This document shows, piece after piece, positions 60,564 to 64,000 of a DNA stretch of 64,000 nt (positions are counted from its first letter, which is position 1; each line of letters begins with the position of its first letter). The position numbers were made by a program, and so were the translations under genes. A model generated the notes under the pieces. That model did no database searches and was not told the DNA's origin. It was given only the letters and a program-made list of their open reading frames with translations. Source of the DNA: Streptomyces sp. TLI_146 (lineage in GTDB: Bacteria; Actinomycetota; Actinomycetes; Streptomycetales; Streptomycetaceae); assembly GCF_002846415.1 (NCBI RefSeq), contig NZ_PJMX01000001.1, positions 6,634,001 to 6,698,000 of the forward strand. Direction: 5' to 3'.

Positions 60564-60599
60564 CGGGCGGCCGCCCCCGCGCGCGGGGGCGGCCGCCCG
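60564..60599. terminator. Bidirectional palindromic terminator
   Basis: A perfect palindrome with 18-bp arms (centre at 60581/60582) and essentially no loop lies between the protease gene and the convergent small gene at 60643. Confidence 0.9.
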
Positions 60600-60642
60600 T
60601 CGCCGGTCCTGGACCGGCCCTGGCTCGTCGTCAGTGCGAGGT

Positions 60643-60873
60643 TCAGCGATCCTCTTCGCCTGCGGATTCGGGCACCGCGGTGAGGCGGTCCGTCTCGTCC
60701 TGTATCTCAGCGGCGATCTTCTTCAGTTCCGGCTCGAACTTGCGTCCGTGGTGAGCACAGAAGAGCAGTTCGCCGCCGCTGGTCAGAAGGACACGCAGGT
60801 ATGCCTGTGCGCCGCAGCGGTCGCAACGGTCAGCGGCCGTCAGGGGGCTCGCGGGGGTCAGAACAGTAGTCAC
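60643..60873 (-). CDS. Small DUF7455-type zinc-ribbon-like protein
   Basis: A 76-residue protein with probable zinc ligands CDRC (residues 17-20) and CAHH (39-42) flanking AQAYLRVLLTSGGELLF. The C-terminal half is an acidic helix. It is a conserved actinobacterial small protein next to hrdB/parE; the function is unknown. ATG start at 60873, with GAGGCGAC upstream. Confidence 0.85.
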   Translation of the reverse strand: MTTVLTPASPLTAADRCDRCGAQAYLRVLLTSGGELLFCAHHGRKFEPELKKIAAEIQDETDRLTAVPESAGEEDR

Positions 60874-61305
60874 GTCGCCTCTTCTCTAGCTCGACGAGCT
60901 GTCGTACCAGGGTCAACATCCAACCAGGCCGAAAACGTTCCCGCTCGTGCCTTTTCCTCGAAACTTCTTGGTCAAGGTGGCTGTCTGCTGCCGGTTGGCG
61001 GCGAATGAGCCGTATTGCGTTGCTTTACGGTTTCGCGTTGCTTGTCTCGTTTGGTCCTCCCGGCGGGGTTGCCGGTTGTTCATGAGGACGTGCCCGGAGC
61101 CTAAATGGTTCATGCCTGGATGGGAACGTGATATCCGCATCACCCCAACGAGGGATCGAACATGCATACGAGACTGGACTAGCATGAGTATTGCCGAGGG
61201 TGGCGTGACAACGGCTCTACCAGGCCTCGGTACCCTCTGACCGGCGACCGACGCCGGCCCCCTACCCATCGGGGGCGTATGGAAATTCAGCGAGGAGCGA
61301 ACTGC
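60874..61305. promoter_or_regulatory. Divergent promoter region between the small zinc protein gene and parE
   Basis: 432 bases with lower GC than the surroundings and no supportable gene. It carries the divergent promoters; TAGCAT near 61181 and a TTGCTTG-rich segment around 61035 are possible promoter parts. GAGGAGC at 61292-61298 is the parE ribosome-binding site. Confidence 0.5.
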
Positions 61306-63426
<2,121 letters not shown>

Positions 63427-63497
63427 CCGCGGCGGGTCCGGCCGGGATGACCGGGCCCGCCCGGGCGTTCCGGGGCACCGGGGTGGCGCGTCCACCC

Positions 63498-63524
63498 GTG
63501 GGTGGAGCCGAGAGCTCCACCCAC
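63498..63524 (+). terminator. parE terminator
   Basis: Perfect 11-bp arms 63498-63508 and 63514-63524, 5-base loop, about 70 bases after the parE stop. Confidence 0.8.
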
Positions 63525-63615
63525 GATCAACCCCTGCTCCGATGTGTCTGACCAGCCCGTTTCCGTAACTTCGATGGCGTAGGGAAGTCCTGCCGTCGTA
63601 GTTCCGGAGGCCCAG

Positions 63616-64000
63616 ATGTCCGCGCTCGTGAATGTGCTGGTGGCGGTGGCCGTCGTCGCGCTGATCGTCTCGCGTCAGGTGCGGCCCCAGCAGCTGGCCG
63701 ACGCCAAGCGCTGGTGGCTCGTCCCGGCGGTCCTGGTGTACCTGGCGATACGGGAAAAGGGCCTGGTCGACCCGGACCACCACCTGGCCTCGGTGCTGCT
63801 GCTCGGCACGGAGGTCGCGACCGGGCTGCTCATGGGCGCGGCTTGGGGCTGGACCAGCAAGCTGTGGACCGAGGCGGACGGCTCGGTGTGGACCAAGGGC
63901 ACCAGGGCGACGGCGGCCGTCTGGGCCGTGGGCATCGCCGTCCGGGCGGGGCTCGCCGGCATCGGCGCCCTGGCCGGGATACGGATGGGCACGGGCGCGC
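63616..64000 (+). CDS. Integral membrane protein (DUF1453/CcdC-like), 3' end beyond the window
   Basis: 128 codons of a polytopic membrane protein are present. Hydrophobic helices occur at about residues 3-20 (LVNVLVAVAVVALIVS), 33-45, 58-76 (LASVLLLGTEVATGLLMG) and 100-122 (AAVWAVGIAVRAGLAGI). The arginine/glutamine-containing loop after helix 1 (RQVRPQQLADAKRWWLVP) recalls DUF1453 proteins. ATG 63616 follows GGAGG at 63606-63610. Function unknown. Confidence 0.8.
   Translation, partial: MSALVNVLVAVAVVALIVSRQVRPQQLADAKRWWLVPAVLVYLAIREKGLVDPDHHLASVLLLGTEVATGLLMGAAWGWTSKLWTEADGSVWTKGTRATAAVWAVGIAVRAGLAGIGALAGIRMGTGA

Overview
The window looks like the chromosome of a Streptomyces-type actinomycete. 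GC is very high with strong third-position bias, several genes start at GTG and many overlap in ATGA/GTGA fashion. The right end carries a recognisable core block: whiH-like GntR regulator, the principal sigma factor gene hrdB, a secreted serine protease and parE. The rest (about 1-47 kb) is mostly accessory and reads as one large specialised-metabolite region placed beside this core block.

Region 1 (1.6-18.8 kb, + strand) is a type II polyketide synthase cluster: FAD monooxygenase, two-domain AlpJ/JadG-type oxygenase, TcmI-type cyclase, KS-alpha, KS-beta, ACP, ketoreductase, di-domain aromatase/cyclase, two more FAD monooxygenases, alpha/beta hydrolase, MFS exporter, Sfp-type phosphopantetheinyl transferase, acyl-CoA carboxylase beta and epsilon subunits, and an atypical JadR1-like response regulator. 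This gene set suggests an angucycline-type decaketide whose B ring is oxidatively opened and contracted (benzofluorene type).

Region 2 (19.1-26.0 kb, - strand) is a six-gene operon: 4Fe-4S ferredoxin, unrecognised 640-residue protein, amidase, glutamine-synthetase homologue, adenylosuccinate-lyase homologue and GNAT acetyltransferase. The composition and order match the hydrazine/acetylhydrazine/glutamylhydrazine cassette of kinamycin, shared with fosfazinomycin and lomaiviticin. With region 1 this points to a diazo- or hydrazine-bearing angucycline. No aspartate N-oxygenase/nitrosuccinate lyase pair (nitrous acid source) is present in the window.

Region 3 (26.7-38.7 kb) holds two SigJ-like ECF sigma factors with C-terminal SnoaL-like domains, an MMPL exporter, two NmrA-like reductases, a class I glutamine-amidotransferase (PuuD-type) gamma-glutamyl hydrolase, a VOC protein, a fourth FAD monooxygenase, a single-domain ABM oxygenase and a ParB/StrR-like regulator. 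Both putative pathway regulators (17976 and 37608) contain a TTA codon, so bldA control is likely.

Region 4 (38.9-45.9 kb) is an ebo operon: inositol-3-phosphate-synthase-like cyclase, UbiA prenyltransferase (EboC), sugar isomerase-like protein, EboA, TatD-like EboB, EboE and EboF, translationally coupled and closed by a 22-bp perfect hairpin. The inositol-phosphate synthase sits where other ebo clusters carry the EboD sugar-phosphate cyclase. Next to it are an O-methyltransferase-fold protein (possible AlpH-like coupling enzyme) and a secreted ScyD/ScyE-family beta-propeller.

Region 5 (48.9-64 kb) is housekeeping: AhpD-like protein, DUF4192 protein, glycogen-debranching-type protein, NrtR-like Nudix regulator, ABC ATPase-permease fusion, WhiH, HrdB, secreted trypsin-like protease, small zinc-ribbon-like protein, ParE and the start of a membrane protein. 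No tRNA, rRNA, insertion sequence, phage attachment site or CRISPR array was seen. Homology names come from sequence reading and memory; no database search was run.
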